In this document: positions 14,153-21,589 of the stretch, in pieces
Layout of the letters: each line of letters opens with the position of its first letter
Position numbering within the stretch: position 1 is the first letter of the stretch
Origin: a virus
DNA length: 31,098 bases
Reading direction: 5' to 3' (one strand)
IMG/VR virus record: IMGVR_UViG_3300035682_002258
Location: 1 to 31,098 of that record
Program-made: the position numbers and the translations under genes
The notes under the pieces: model-generated
What the model was told of the DNA's origin: nothing
The model's input: only the letters and a program-made list of their open reading frames with translations
Databases searched by the model: none

Positions 14153-14697
14153 AAAGTAGTCCTATCTAATTCAATCACATACTGCTCTGTATAGTATATA
14201 TTCTTTTTCCCAATCGGTTTGAACTTTCTATAGATATCAGGCCAATCATTGAACATAACTGTGCGTTTACCTTCGTGTGCTCTAATGAACCATTGATATA
14301 TTGCACTATTATATGAGTTAGCAGTGATATACAGGTGCTGATAGTGAGTGGTATTTTCAATAATTTTAGGCAGTATATATTCTGCCATAAAGTATTTAGT
14401 ACGGTATTTTGGCATTATATAGGCTCTAGTAAGGGCAAGTGCTACAGTATGATCTAAGTCATATTCATTGTACCCGGCACTGCACACGTATTCACCATTA
14501 TCTTCTAACACATAGTAGCAACCTTTCAGGTATCGGCCGGTGGAATCATTCAAAATATAAAAAATATTAGCGGGATCGCGGGAGTGATCCGGATGATAAT
14601 TAGTAAACAGATTTGCATCCGTTATTCCTGCCAGAGAGGTTTGTAACATTTTCATTACAACCTCGTTAGATGCATCGTGAATCTGATGTAATTGCAT
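14149..14697 (-). CDS. GNAT-family acyltransferase-like protein
   Basis: The protein (182 aa) has a GNAT-like middle: YLKGCYYVLEDNGEYVCSAGY followed by ALALTRAYIMPKYRTKYFMA, where the strand plus RxxYRxxxxM region resembles the acyl-CoA loop and helix, and then YQHLYITANSYNSAIYQWF for the last strand and helix. Its stop overlaps the ACP start, so it may load or unload the carrier. Upstream lies a 20-base spacer with the palindrome CCGCCCGGCGG and only a weak GG-rich ribosome site. Aquatic phages carry many GNAT proteins of unknown substrate, so the link to the ACP rests on gene order alone. Confidence 0.6.
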   Translation of the reverse strand: MQLHQIHDASNEVVMKMLQTSLAGITDANLFTNYHPDHSRDPANIFYILNDSTGRYLKGCYYVLEDNGEYVCSAGYNEYDLDHTVALALTRAYIMPKYRTKYFMAEYILPKIIENTTHYQHLYITANSYNSAIYQWFIRAHEGKRTVMFNDWPDIYRKFKPIGKKNIYYTEQYVIELDRTTL

Positions 14698-14717
14698 TAC
14701 ACCGCCCGGCGGATACT

Positions 14718-15239
14718 TTACACCGCCACTTTACCGATAGCAGTTACTGCTGCTGCGATAAGTCCGATAGCCATCAGTTCTTGTAAGGGTACCCCGTCTG
14801 ATTGTAATTGCTGATAATGCTGTTTCACTCTAGAGGGTGACTTACTTATAATGCTGGCACATAATGAATACATTGTAAATTTCTTCTTAGACACGGCGTG
14901 TGGTGACTGGTCGTTATATGCATCAAGAATCATTCCAGACGATAGCAGTCGCATGGTATCATCTTCCGACATTTCAACATAGTTAAACCAAACACTATTA
15001 ACACTTTCGTTCGCTGCTGCTATTTTCGCAGCTTTGCGTTCTGGTTTGCCGACCAAGACGCTGTTATGTTGAATCTCATACGCCAATTCACCGTTGCTAT
15101 TACTAATAGCTGCTACTAACGCACAAGCGTGAGCATCTACTGGATCCAACGCACTGTGATTGATCGCGGAATCTATTAGCTGACTAAGATCGCTCACGTG
15201 AGCCGGCAAGCTGCTTCTTACATCATCTACCCAATTCAT
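14718..15239 (-). CDS. AhpD-fold protein without the catalytic cysteines
   Basis: The 173-aa protein follows the layout of alkylhydroperoxidase AhpD: N-terminal RSSLPAHVSDL, then SALDPVDAHACALVAA, AAKIAAANESVNSVWFNYVE (70-89), and a C-terminal half with KKKFTMYSLCASII. Where AhpD has GCSHCLVAHE, the CxxC peroxidatic pair, this protein has KSPSRVKQHY (133-142), so both cysteines are lost while His141 is kept. It therefore cannot be a normal peroxidase; a binding or structural role is more likely. It overlaps the small Cys/His gene (ATGA) and is separated from the GNAT-ACP run by 20 bases. The assignment is by my recall of the family pattern. Confidence 0.6.
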   Translation of the reverse strand: MNWVDDVRSSLPAHVSDLSQLIDSAINHSALDPVDAHACALVAAISNSNGELAYEIQHNSVLVGKPERKAAKIAAANESVNSVWFNYVEMSEDDTMRLLSSGMILDAYNDQSPHAVSKKKFTMYSLCASIISKSPSRVKQHYQQLQSDGVPLQELMAIGLIAAAVTAIGKVAV

Positions 15240-15556
15240 AGTATTTCCTTAGATTCGGGCTCAGTGGGTGGTAAGATACCATTGCTGGGATTTTTTCTAA
15301 TGTCATCAACTTCTTGAAACATACGGCGTTCTTGCAGCGTTAGTCCATCTTTGTGTAAATGTCGTGGATTACCACATATGCCGCATCCTGGATTACCACA
15401 ATCCATAGCGTGATGTTTAGCTAAACGGTGTGGCTGGTCTAGAAGTTTTTGCTGGACGGCGCCAGTTGCTTTGGCAATTTTTAATTGTTTGACAACGGTG
15501 TTGTCATCTTTGAGTAGTCTTCTACTATGTTTGATTTTGTCTTGTTCTGCGCTCAT
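15236..15556 (-). CDS. small protein with a Cys/His metal-site-like motif
   Basis: The protein (106 aa) is hydrophilic, with a basic helical first half and the motif DCGNPGCGICGNPRHLH (Cys53, Cys58, Cys61, His66, His68), which could hold zinc. The end is proline- and glutamate-rich. I do not recognise a named family. It sits between the kinase (stop one base before this ATG) and the AhpD-like gene (ATGA overlap), so it is cotranscribed with iscU and the kinase. Confidence 0.7.
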   Translation of the reverse strand: MSAEQDKIKHSRRLLKDDNTVVKQLKIAKATGAVQQKLLDQPHRLAKHHAMDCGNPGCGICGNPRHLHKDGLTLQERRMFQEVDDIRKNPSNGILPPTEPESKEIL

Positions 15557-15557
15557 T

Positions 15558-16028
15558 TCAACTCACATATATAATTTTATCGAATCCTTCATCGATAGAA
15601 GGTTCTTCCCACTTACTAATCATTGTTTGTATTACAGTATCCGGGATCACTTTTTCGGGCCTACTAGCTAATCTGATCAGCAACTCATCTGGTTCAGGTG
15701 TAGTGAACACTACCGCTATTTTTTCATATCTACTGGGTAGCATACGCAATTTTTTTGCCCTAGACAGCACAGTGGTACTTGTTTGATCCCAAATGATATC
15801 ATACTGCCTGTTTACAGCCCATAACACAGTATCCACCATATGATTGACAGCAGTGGGCATTATCCCTTCAAATACCTCACTGTATGGTTTACCAATTTTA
15901 GTAGCATAGGCTTCGACATAGGTATCAGTACTTGCTATGATAGTGTTACCCCAATCAAATTGTTGTGTGTGGCACCATGTGCTTTTACCTGAGGCCGGCA
16001 CACCTACTAAAATGTATACTTTATTCAT
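15558..16028 (-). CDS. P-loop kinase (polynucleotide-kinase-like)
   Basis: The protein (156 aa) starts with a Walker A GVPASGKST (9-17), has STDTYVE (33-39) after the next strand as in the substrate-binding part of Pnkp- and zeta-like kinases, DIIWDQTST (77-85) in place of Walker B, and the lid-like arginines LIRLASRPEK (116-125). It is about the size of the kinase domain of T4 polynucleotide kinase and lacks a phosphatase domain. The substrate could be a 5'-OH nucleic acid or a small molecule. It lies three bases after iscU, with AAGG close to the ATG. Confidence 0.8.
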   Translation of the reverse strand: MNKVYILVGVPASGKSTWCHTQQFDWGNTIIASTDTYVEAYATKIGKPYSEVFEGIMPTAVNHMVDTVLWAVNRQYDIIWDQTSTTVLSRAKKLRMLPSRYEKIAVVFTTPEPDELLIRLASRPEKVIPDTVIQTMISKWEEPSIDEGFDKIIYVS

Positions 16029-16031
16029 ACC

Positions 16032-16412
16032 TTAATGCTTTGATCTATAATCTGCTATCGCAGCCTTTATGGCGTCTTCGGCGAGGATTGAGCAGTGGAT
16101 TTTGACTGGTGGGAGGGCAAGTTCTTCTGCGATGTGTGTGTTTCTAATTGTTGCTGCTTCGTCAAGCGACTTGCCTTTAATCCATTCAGTAACGAGACTT
16201 GATGAAGCAATTGCTGACCCGCACCCATACGTTTTAAATTTAGCATCTTTTATAACTCCTGTGATTGGATCTACTTTTATCTGAAGTCTCATCAGGTCTC
16301 CGCACGCCGGCGCTCCTACTAATCCTGTACCTATATTTTCTTCGTCTTTGGGAAAATTTCCTGCATTACGGGGATTTTCATAATGATCAATTACTGCGGC
16401 TGAATAACTCAT
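16032..16412 (-). CDS. iscU: iron-sulfur cluster scaffold IscU
   Basis: The protein (126 aa) is a complete IscU. It opens like the E. coli protein (VIDHYENPRN) and keeps the three cluster cysteines Cys37 (GAPACGD), Cys64 (TYGCGSAIASSS) and Cys107 (KIHCSILAEDA), Asp39, and the HscA-binding LPPVK (100-104). IscU assembles 2Fe-2S and 4Fe-4S clusters from cysteine sulfur (IscS) and passes them on with HscA and HscB; these partners would be the host's. From memory it is very similar to proteobacterial IscU, especially at the C-terminus, so a fairly recent host origin is likely. Radical SAM and ferredoxin-dependent enzymes in the neighbouring island would create cluster demand. It has its own late promoter and AAGGA before the ATG. 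Confidence 0.97.
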   Translation of the reverse strand: MSYSAAVIDHYENPRNAGNFPKDEENIGTGLVGAPACGDLMRLQIKVDPITGVIKDAKFKTYGCGSAIASSSLVTEWIKGKSLDEAATIRNTHIAEELALPPVKIHCSILAEDAIKAAIADYRSKH

Positions 16413-16433
16413 AATAGTATTCCTTTATCACTG

Positions 16434-16440
16434 TATTTAT
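16434..16440 (-). promoter_or_regulatory. T4-type late promoter before iscU
   Basis: CATAAATA on the minus strand (core 16440-16434) predicts a start near 16428 and a 16-base leader with AAGGA well placed before the iscU ATG at 16412. It heads the run iscU, kinase, Cys/His protein, AhpD-like protein and probably the GNAT-ACP genes beyond, since no terminator intervenes. Confidence 0.6.
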
Positions 16441-16468
16441 GATTTAAACACTAACCACTGTACTTATT

Positions 16469-17035
16469 TTAGTCGTCATCGTCTAGAACTATCCATCCCA
16501 ATGTCAACAAATCAGCTTTAATTTCATCAGTGACGGTTCCTTCACCAACATATTTCATCGTTGTTATATAATACTCTTGTTGTTCTTTACTCATCAAGGA
16601 AAATTGTTCATCATCGATTGCCTTGGAAGTATCCCTGATACCTGAACAATACCAGTCAATGTAGTCACCTTTTTCTTGCATATCGGCAATGATTCCGCCA
16701 GCCGAGCGCCACGAGCAACTCCAGCGTTGATCTTTAAGTAAAGACCATACAGCATTTTGTACAAATTCTCGATTACACATTGCCGCATACAGATTTTGTG
16801 CATATGAATTACTTGTTCTTGTTTTTTCAAGAATCCATTCAGTGCTGCGGAGATCATTTTCCATGTTATTTTTTTGCCAGTCAGGTTCTTGTTCTTTTTG
16901 TCTGGTGTCCATTATCATTTTCTCCCACATTGTGATTACATCAATAGCAGTATTATCGCTCTTTTCTTCAGCCCTGGCAATAGCGTTGTTTATTAGAAAA
17001 CTATGTCGTTCTGGACTGATAGAAAGATCACCCAA
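16469..17035 (-). CDS. phage protein of unknown function, TTG start
   Basis: The protein (188 aa) is acidic and soluble, with SYAQNLYAAMCN (77-88), WSCSWRSAGGIIADM (109-123) and YIDWYCSG (129-136), ending GWIVLDDDD. I recognise this pattern as a protein of unknown role seen in T4-like aquatic phages. The only start near the upstream stop is TTG at 17035, with AAGAG about 8 bases before it; the first internal ATG would remove 35 residues. It follows the holin-like gene by nine bases, which suggests a link with lysis, but the content gives no support for that. Confidence 0.75.
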   Translation of the reverse strand: MGDLSISPERHSFLINNAIARAEEKSDNTAIDVITMWEKMIMDTRQKEQEPDWQKNNMENDLRSTEWILEKTRTSNSYAQNLYAAMCNREFVQNAVWSLLKDQRWSCSWRSAGGIIADMQEKGDYIDWYCSGIRDTSKAIDDEQFSLMSKEQQEYYITTMKYVGEGTVTDEIKADLLTLGWIVLDDDD

Positions 17036-17044
17036 TTTGTTCTC

Positions 17045-17368
17045 TTACTTAAAGAAAATCAATACCAATGCCATTGCTTGCAGCATAAACCCTACACCAA
17101 TCGTTACGATGTTTAGTAAATCTTTAAGCAAGACTGCCCTAAAAAACAGCAATCCCAATGCCGCCCACAACATCAACACAATATCTACAGAAGGGGTCTT
17201 GTCAGTAAGACCTGTCATTAATGCCAAGATAGAGGGAATCGTTGCAGCGTGTAGGCAAATGTTAGTAAGCCAGCCCAGTGTATCAGCAGATATCTTACTG
17301 AATTTAGTGGTAATAAAAACGGTGATCGCCGTAACAATCGAGCTGACAAAGTTGTAAATGTGTTCCAT
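17045..17368 (-). CDS. holin-like membrane protein
   Basis: The protein (107 aa) has three likely membrane helices (about 8-20, 36-55 and 60-105 containing two hydrophobic blocks) with Lys residues between and a hydrophobic C-terminus ending FFK. Its start shares one base with the lysin stop (TAATG). A small multi-span protein directly after a cell-wall hydrolase is the usual place for a holin, which would open the inner membrane at lysis. No family motif confirms this; a pinholin or antiholin role is possible. Confidence 0.65.
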   Translation of the reverse strand: MEHIYNFVSSIVTAITVFITTKFSKISADTLGWLTNICLHAATIPSILALMTGLTDKTPSVDIVLMLWAALGLLFFRAVLLKDLLNIVTIGVGFMLQAMALVLIFFK

Positions 17369-17910
17369 TATTTTTTATTCCTGTAAAAAATGTGATTTCC
17401 GATTTTAGTAATTTTCTCGTATGGCCAAGCTGGACTTACATATACTGCGTGATAATATAAAGCATCACGCAAACTATCAAGTCTAAATCCCTCTAAAAGA
17501 ACCTTTTTAGCTACAGCATAGCTTTCTTTATAAGCAGCGTCAATTGGTTTATCCTTTTGCATTCCAGTACAGTACCAACTAAATTGGCATATTACTTTCT
17601 CCATAACAAAATTCTTTTGATACACCACTCCACAGATATCATTAGGAAAATATGGGCTATCTACTCTATTCAATGTAACCTGAGCCACAGCAACTTTACC
17701 TTCAAATGTTTCGTGCCCGGCTTCTTTATATATATTCATAGCAAGACAATCCAGGGTCCTATCCACATTTGTGGATGATACATACGATTTTGGTTTGTCT
17801 ATTACAACTTCTTTTAATGTTCCAAACTTAAAAGTAATTACCGCGTTTAACAAAAACGCTATCAACAACAAACCAAAAAGTCTATTGATTGCTTTAATGG
17901 AAAATTCCAT
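17368..17910 (-). CDS. SleB-like cell-wall hydrolase (endolysin)
   Basis: The protein (180 aa) has one N-terminal hydrophobic helix (about 10-27) and then a Hydrolase_2/SleB-type domain: CLAMNIYKEAGHETFEGKVA (54-73, with the likely catalytic Glu in YKEA), VAQVTLNRVDS, DICGVVYQKN, CQFSWYC and ALYYHAVYVSPAW. This family are lytic transglycosylases that cut peptidoglycan glycan strands. The membrane helix suggests a signal-anchor lysin exported by the host Sec system. AAGGAAG precedes the ATG. It heads the lysin, holin, 188-aa run behind an extended -10 promoter. Confidence 0.92.
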   Translation of the reverse strand: MEFSIKAINRLFGLLLIAFLLNAVITFKFGTLKEVVIDKPKSYVSSTNVDRTLDCLAMNIYKEAGHETFEGKVAVAQVTLNRVDSPYFPNDICGVVYQKNFVMEKVICQFSWYCTGMQKDKPIDAAYKESYAVAKKVLLEGFRLDSLRDALYYHAVYVSPAWPYEKITKIGNHIFYRNKK

Positions 17911-17956
17911 TTTACTTCCTTTCTTAGGTTATGACAGGTATTAATTCATACTAATC

Positions 17957-17965
17957 ATTATAGCA
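17957..17965 (-). promoter_or_regulatory. extended -10 promoter for the lysis genes
   Basis: The minus strand reads TGCTATAAT (17965-17957), a full TATAAT with the TGn extension, about 47 bases before the lysin ATG. No good -35 hexamer is seen at 16-18 bases. It is a host-sigma70 type, unlike the late motifs elsewhere. Confidence 0.6.
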
Positions 17966-17987
17966 CAAAGGCTATGAGTTTGCTAGT

Positions 17988-18010
17988 AAAAAGGGTAACC
18001 TATTGTACCC
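17988..18010 (-). terminator. weak Rho-independent terminator after the virion genes
   Basis: On the minus strand GGGTA and TACCC (18010-18006 and 17997-17993) pair around an 8-base loop and are followed by TTTTT (17992-17988). The stem starts inside the last codons of the 600-aa gene. With 5 bp it is short, so read-through is likely. Confidence 0.45.
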
Positions 18011-19802
18011 AGCAATCACAATTACATTTGATTACTTCATCAATTGCTTCTGCCACCGTGTAAATAGATGGCAACAGCGTAGCGGCTGTATAAGCCGCAT
18101 TCAGCGTAACGGGCAACAGAGTTGTTGCTTTTGAGCCTGCTAAACTTCCGGGCTCTACTGCTTTTCCTGTATCGATTGGCAGGCCGCCGCCTGTTGCTAC
18201 TCTAGGTCCTGCCCTGACCACAGCAATAGGGATAACGGGAACCCCTGGCTGAGTTCTCGGCACACCTTCAGTCCCGATACTCCCGCCACCGGACTGAAGC
18301 CCAACACCGCCAGTGCCTCCACCATTCAATGGTACTCTTGCAGGGCCAGTACCATTCAATTCCGGGCCCAATAGATTAATACCTGCGACGTTTGTCCTAG
18401 CAGTATTGAGGATTTCTGCTATAGGAGATTGCTGACCTAGCACAGTAACACCACTAGTCCCACCTGGGATCGGGCTAGTAACCATAAAGAGTTCGGTGTT
18501 AGGATCTACGTACCCAATTGGTACCGGAGTAATAACATTCCCTGCAGGGTCTAGCTGTGTAAGTATACTAGGTGTGGTGTAAGTTGTGATCGGTGAGTCA
18601 GGAGTACCGTTAATACCCACTACAGGTATTCCACTGATTGCTAGAGGCAGCGTGCCATTAGCAATCAACAACCGTTCAACTATGGGATCAAGCGCGCCGG
18701 CGATGTTATTATCTAACTCAATCCCTATTGCCCTTAATCTATATTGATTACGCTCTTGACGCATCATAGCAACAATGCTTTGTCCACCCGGTAAAGTTAG
18801 GTTAGAAATAGCTTCTAGTGTTTGGGCTGTCATATGTGGCAACGTGTTCAGTGCTAGATATGGTATGGCATCTACAAACACATAGATTGATGTGGGGAAC
18901 AAATTCAACCAGATATCTCGCGTAGTAGTTGGTACAGGTGGAAGACTTGTATACCTAGCCCGTTGCTCTATCAACAATTGTGCCCCTGTAGCATCATACG
19001 CAGTATTCAAATCTAATGATAAAATAGGGCGTACGGTGCGGATGACTGCTATTTCTGCATTAGCAGCATCAATGTATCCCTGAACAATACTATTAGAGAA
19101 CGATCCTGTACCGGGAGGGTAAGCGATTGTTAAAGTAGGAACTGAACCTGAGGTAGCCGGAAAAGTAAGTCCATTGATAGATGTAACTCTACCAAAGTTA
19201 GTAATATTTGCATCATCAGTTCCTATAGAAGACGTAGGGGATGCCCAACTACAAGTTACTGTCGGCGCTGATGCACCTTCTCGCCCATATCCTCCGCCTG
19301 AATCAGTGAGAGTTATACCTGATATAGAATAGTTGCCAAATCCATCTGGCCCGGTATATTGTACTGAGGCGGTTGCAAGTTCCCAAGTAACTGCGAGATA
19401 CAATTGTTTATAGATGTTATATAGCGTAGCTGTTTCTATCGTTTGAATGCCTGAATAAATGTCTTGCCACATATACGGCAACCCGGACATACAACCAAAA
19501 AAGTCACTCATCGTATACGTGCCGGAGGCACCGCTACCCAGTGCTGTTAAATTGTGTCCTGCCGCCGCTAGCGGTATGTTGGTAGGAACATTGGTCCCGT
19601 TAACCTGATCCAGCCCTTTAGTAGTCTCAATTGAGTACACTACCTGTGCAAAATTTTCAAAATTAACTGCCCTAATGTTTCTAATTTGTTGCATAGAAGC
19701 TGAGAACGCTCCCGCACTAGTGGCGATATCATCAGGCAATATGCCCTCTAAGAAGGATCCAAACCCCTCTGCTGCTACTTGAAAATTTAATGATTCAGCC
19801 AT
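18000..19802 (-). CDS. large virion-associated protein, probably baseplate region
   Basis: The protein (600 aa) begins MAESLNFQVAAEGFGSFLEG and has a long mixed first part (1-480), a Gly-rich linker (about 488-545 with LNGGGTGG and LQSGGGSI), and a C-terminal segment ending in the Cys-rich CNCDCWVQ. I see no enzyme motif. It is the third gene of the PAAR run, so a baseplate or tail-spike role is inferred from position. It starts 15 bases after the 462-aa gene with only a weak AGAAAG ribosome site. Confidence 0.65.
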   Translation of the reverse strand: MAESLNFQVAAEGFGSFLEGILPDDIATSAGAFSASMQQIRNIRAVNFENFAQVVYSIETTKGLDQVNGTNVPTNIPLAAAGHNLTALGSGASGTYTMSDFFGCMSGLPYMWQDIYSGIQTIETATLYNIYKQLYLAVTWELATASVQYTGPDGFGNYSISGITLTDSGGGYGREGASAPTVTCSWASPTSSIGTDDANITNFGRVTSINGLTFPATSGSVPTLTIAYPPGTGSFSNSIVQGYIDAANAEIAVIRTVRPILSLDLNTAYDATGAQLLIEQRARYTSLPPVPTTTRDIWLNLFPTSIYVFVDAIPYLALNTLPHMTAQTLEAISNLTLPGGQSIVAMMRQERNQYRLRAIGIELDNNIAGALDPIVERLLIANGTLPLAISGIPVVGINGTPDSPITTYTTPSILTQLDPAGNVITPVPIGYVDPNTELFMVTSPIPGGTSGVTVLGQQSPIAEILNTARTNVAGINLLGPELNGTGPARVPLNGGGTGGVGLQSGGGSIGTEGVPRTQPGVPVIPIAVVRAGPRVATGGGLPIDTGKAVEPGSLAGSKATTLLPVTLNAAYTAATLLPSIYTVAEAIDEVIKCNCDCWVQ

Positions 19803-19817
19803 TGTGATTGATACTTT

Positions 19818-21206
19818 CTAAAACGGTCCGCCACCACTGTCACCATTATTAAAGGGGGCAGCAGTGTAGGTACCGGTGAACGCTGTTCCGGTTTGCTCTT
19901 GCTCTCCACCAGATATGATTTGTTGAACTATATCTATTACAGGGGTATTTGGCGGGGCATCTATTATTGCGTTGATAATTTCAGGCTCGATAGAAGGCGG
20001 GATAATTATCGGTGGTAGTCCTGGTGGAACAACGGTGCCGACAATTGCTTTAACTTCCGGAGATTCTATTCTAATGCTAACTGCATTCTCTTCAAATATC
20101 GGATAATATGTTTTACTATTTGTAGGGCCAGGATTGGCATTATATATAGGAACAGTAAGTGATCGGTATGAGTTTGGGAATATTTTTTTAATATTCAGCA
20201 AGTCGGCCAATGAGTCTAGCCCCTCTGTTTTACAATTTAACGGGACTAATATATCTGCCAAGTCTTGACCAACAATTATTAAAAATGCGCCGTATATCCG
20301 TTGTTCTTGTTCCTTGCTAATAGAAGCTGCTGTGCCCCTGGTAATAGCATCAATTTCGGAACTGATCAATCCAGCCGATAGCAATGCCACACTCAGTGAT
20401 TGTGTTTGCGCATTGTATTTTTTAATAGTTTGTAACAATACCGAAGGTAATCCAAACTTCAAAATCTTTGATAGATCAATAATTTTACCAGCAGTAATAC
20501 AATCTTGACCAAATGCAGTTGTTGACAAGCTAACACCAGTGATATCAGCACTTATCAAATCATTCATATTGCTGTAGGTGCCTTCTAAGAAGGTTTGTCC
20601 TTGCTTCATCGCATTGATAGCAGTGTTAGAATAGCGTACAAATCCATCAAGTGTTAAGAAGGATGATACAAAATCTTTGTATTCTGGCATTCCGGCGCCG
20701 GCTGGTATGCCATTCCAATTAAACTCATTCCAAGCCTGCAATGCTGGTAATCGTAAGTAACCCCACTGAGTTACACTTTTGTTCGCATTATTAGTGTTGT
20801 AAGGTATCCAAGTTGCGCTTTGTCCTTGCCCAGTATCGCCTACTTCACTATATCCAGTAGTAGCTTCACCTTGCCATCTAGCTGAGGGATCGGATACTAT
20901 GTAAGTAGTTGGTTTACTATCACCTAATGCCGGTATCGTGCCAGCCCCAATTGAAATTAAATTGTCATAGGTTGATGTTCCGGTGGGGGTCTGCGCCACC
21001 ACTCCTCTAGTATAAGCATCATTGATTGCATAAGCAAGAAGCCGAAGACAAGTTCCTCCAACCACAGTGCCCATTGTGTAATCAGTGTTTGTTTTGCTAG
21101 TGCCCATATAACCCTGAGCGACCGGATTAATGTAAAACCCTACATTTTGTAATAGGGATCCGTTTACATTAACGCCCAGTGGGCTTTGTTTACCAGACTG
21201 GCTCAT
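19818..21206 (-). CDS. virion-associated protein next to the PAAR spike
   Basis: The protein (462 aa) opens MSQSGKQSPLGVNVNGSLLQ and contains QGYMGTSKTNTDYTMGTVVG, a central helical region (around 270-310) and a Pro/Ile-rich stretch near 390-430 (VPPGLPPIIIPPSIEPEI), ending in a Gly-rich tail. No catalytic motif is seen. The ATG overlaps the PAAR stop (ATGA), so the two are made together, which favours a spike- or baseplate-associated structural protein. The Pro-rich stretch may act as an extended linker. Confidence 0.65.
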   Translation of the reverse strand: MSQSGKQSPLGVNVNGSLLQNVGFYINPVAQGYMGTSKTNTDYTMGTVVGGTCLRLLAYAINDAYTRGVVAQTPTGTSTYDNLISIGAGTIPALGDSKPTTYIVSDPSARWQGEATTGYSEVGDTGQGQSATWIPYNTNNANKSVTQWGYLRLPALQAWNEFNWNGIPAGAGMPEYKDFVSSFLTLDGFVRYSNTAINAMKQGQTFLEGTYSNMNDLISADITGVSLSTTAFGQDCITAGKIIDLSKILKFGLPSVLLQTIKKYNAQTQSLSVALLSAGLISSEIDAITRGTAASISKEQEQRIYGAFLIIVGQDLADILVPLNCKTEGLDSLADLLNIKKIFPNSYRSLTVPIYNANPGPTNSKTYYPIFEENAVSIRIESPEVKAIVGTVVPPGLPPIIIPPSIEPEIINAIIDAPPNTPVIDIVQQIISGGEQEQTGTAFTGTYTAAPFNNGDSGGGPF

Positions 21207-21487
21207 GGGCAGAATACGTCCGGGCTACCTTCAATAATCGTGTGACCACAGGTATTACCTGAACCTACTCGTAAGACAGGGTCACCCTCACAAATAACAG
21301 TGGGGCTACCATCTGTAGTTTGTGCTGCCTGATGTGGCGGGTGTGGTTTTCTTCCAAACGGGGCGTGCGAGGTGATTGCGCTGAGATGCAGTCCCACGGG
21401 AATTCCATTAGCAAACACCGTACCTGCTCCCCTGATTATGGTTCCACCGGTAGTGTTTGCATCACCTTGTCTACTTAACTGTGCCAT
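21203..21487 (-). CDS. PAAR-repeat spike-tip protein
   Basis: The protein (94 aa) has the PAAR pattern: an N-terminal turn (QGDANTTGGTIIRGAGTVFA), ANGIPVGLHLSAITSHAPFG, VICEGDPVLRVGSGNTCGHT and a Gly-rich end IIEGSPDVFCP, with spaced His and Cys that can bind a metal at the tip. PAAR proteins sharpen the T4-like membrane-piercing spike (as gp5.4). Size is typical. It heads the virion run and has its own late-type promoter. Confidence 0.92.
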   Translation of the reverse strand: MAQLSRQGDANTTGGTIIRGAGTVFANGIPVGLHLSAITSHAPFGRKPHPPHQAAQTTDGSPTVICEGDPVLRVGSGNTCGHTIIEGSPDVFCP

Positions 21488-21512
21488 ATGTCTATATTGT
21501 CTTTCTATAGTA

Positions 21513-21519
21513 TATTTAT
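21513..21519 (-). promoter_or_regulatory. T4-type late promoter before the PAAR gene
   Basis: CATAAATATA on the minus strand (core 21519-21513) predicts a start near 21507 and a 20-base leader to the PAAR ATG at 21487. A virion gene behind this motif agrees with the late class in T4. Confidence 0.65.
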
Positions 21520-21546
21520 GCTAAATAAAAGTGTAGTTCGCGGAAT

Positions 21547-21572
21547 TAGCGTTCCCAACTACTCTAACGCTA
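21547..21572 (+). promoter_or_regulatory. hairpin upstream of the endonuclease ribosome site
   Basis: TAGCGTT (21547-21553) and AACGCTA (21566-21572) form a 7-bp stem with a 12-base loop, ending four bases before AAGGAG. The stem leaves the ribosome site free. It may affect expression of the endonuclease or mark its insertion boundary. Confidence 0.4.
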
Positions 21573-21589
21573 TTTAAGGAGCAATCAGT

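Noticed and set aside
661-17035. Bacterial chromosome segment misjoined to a phage
   Set aside because: Late motifs, gene density, ATGA overlaps and base composition are alike on both sides, and typical phage genes are mixed in; still, read coverage across about 16400-17100 should be checked.
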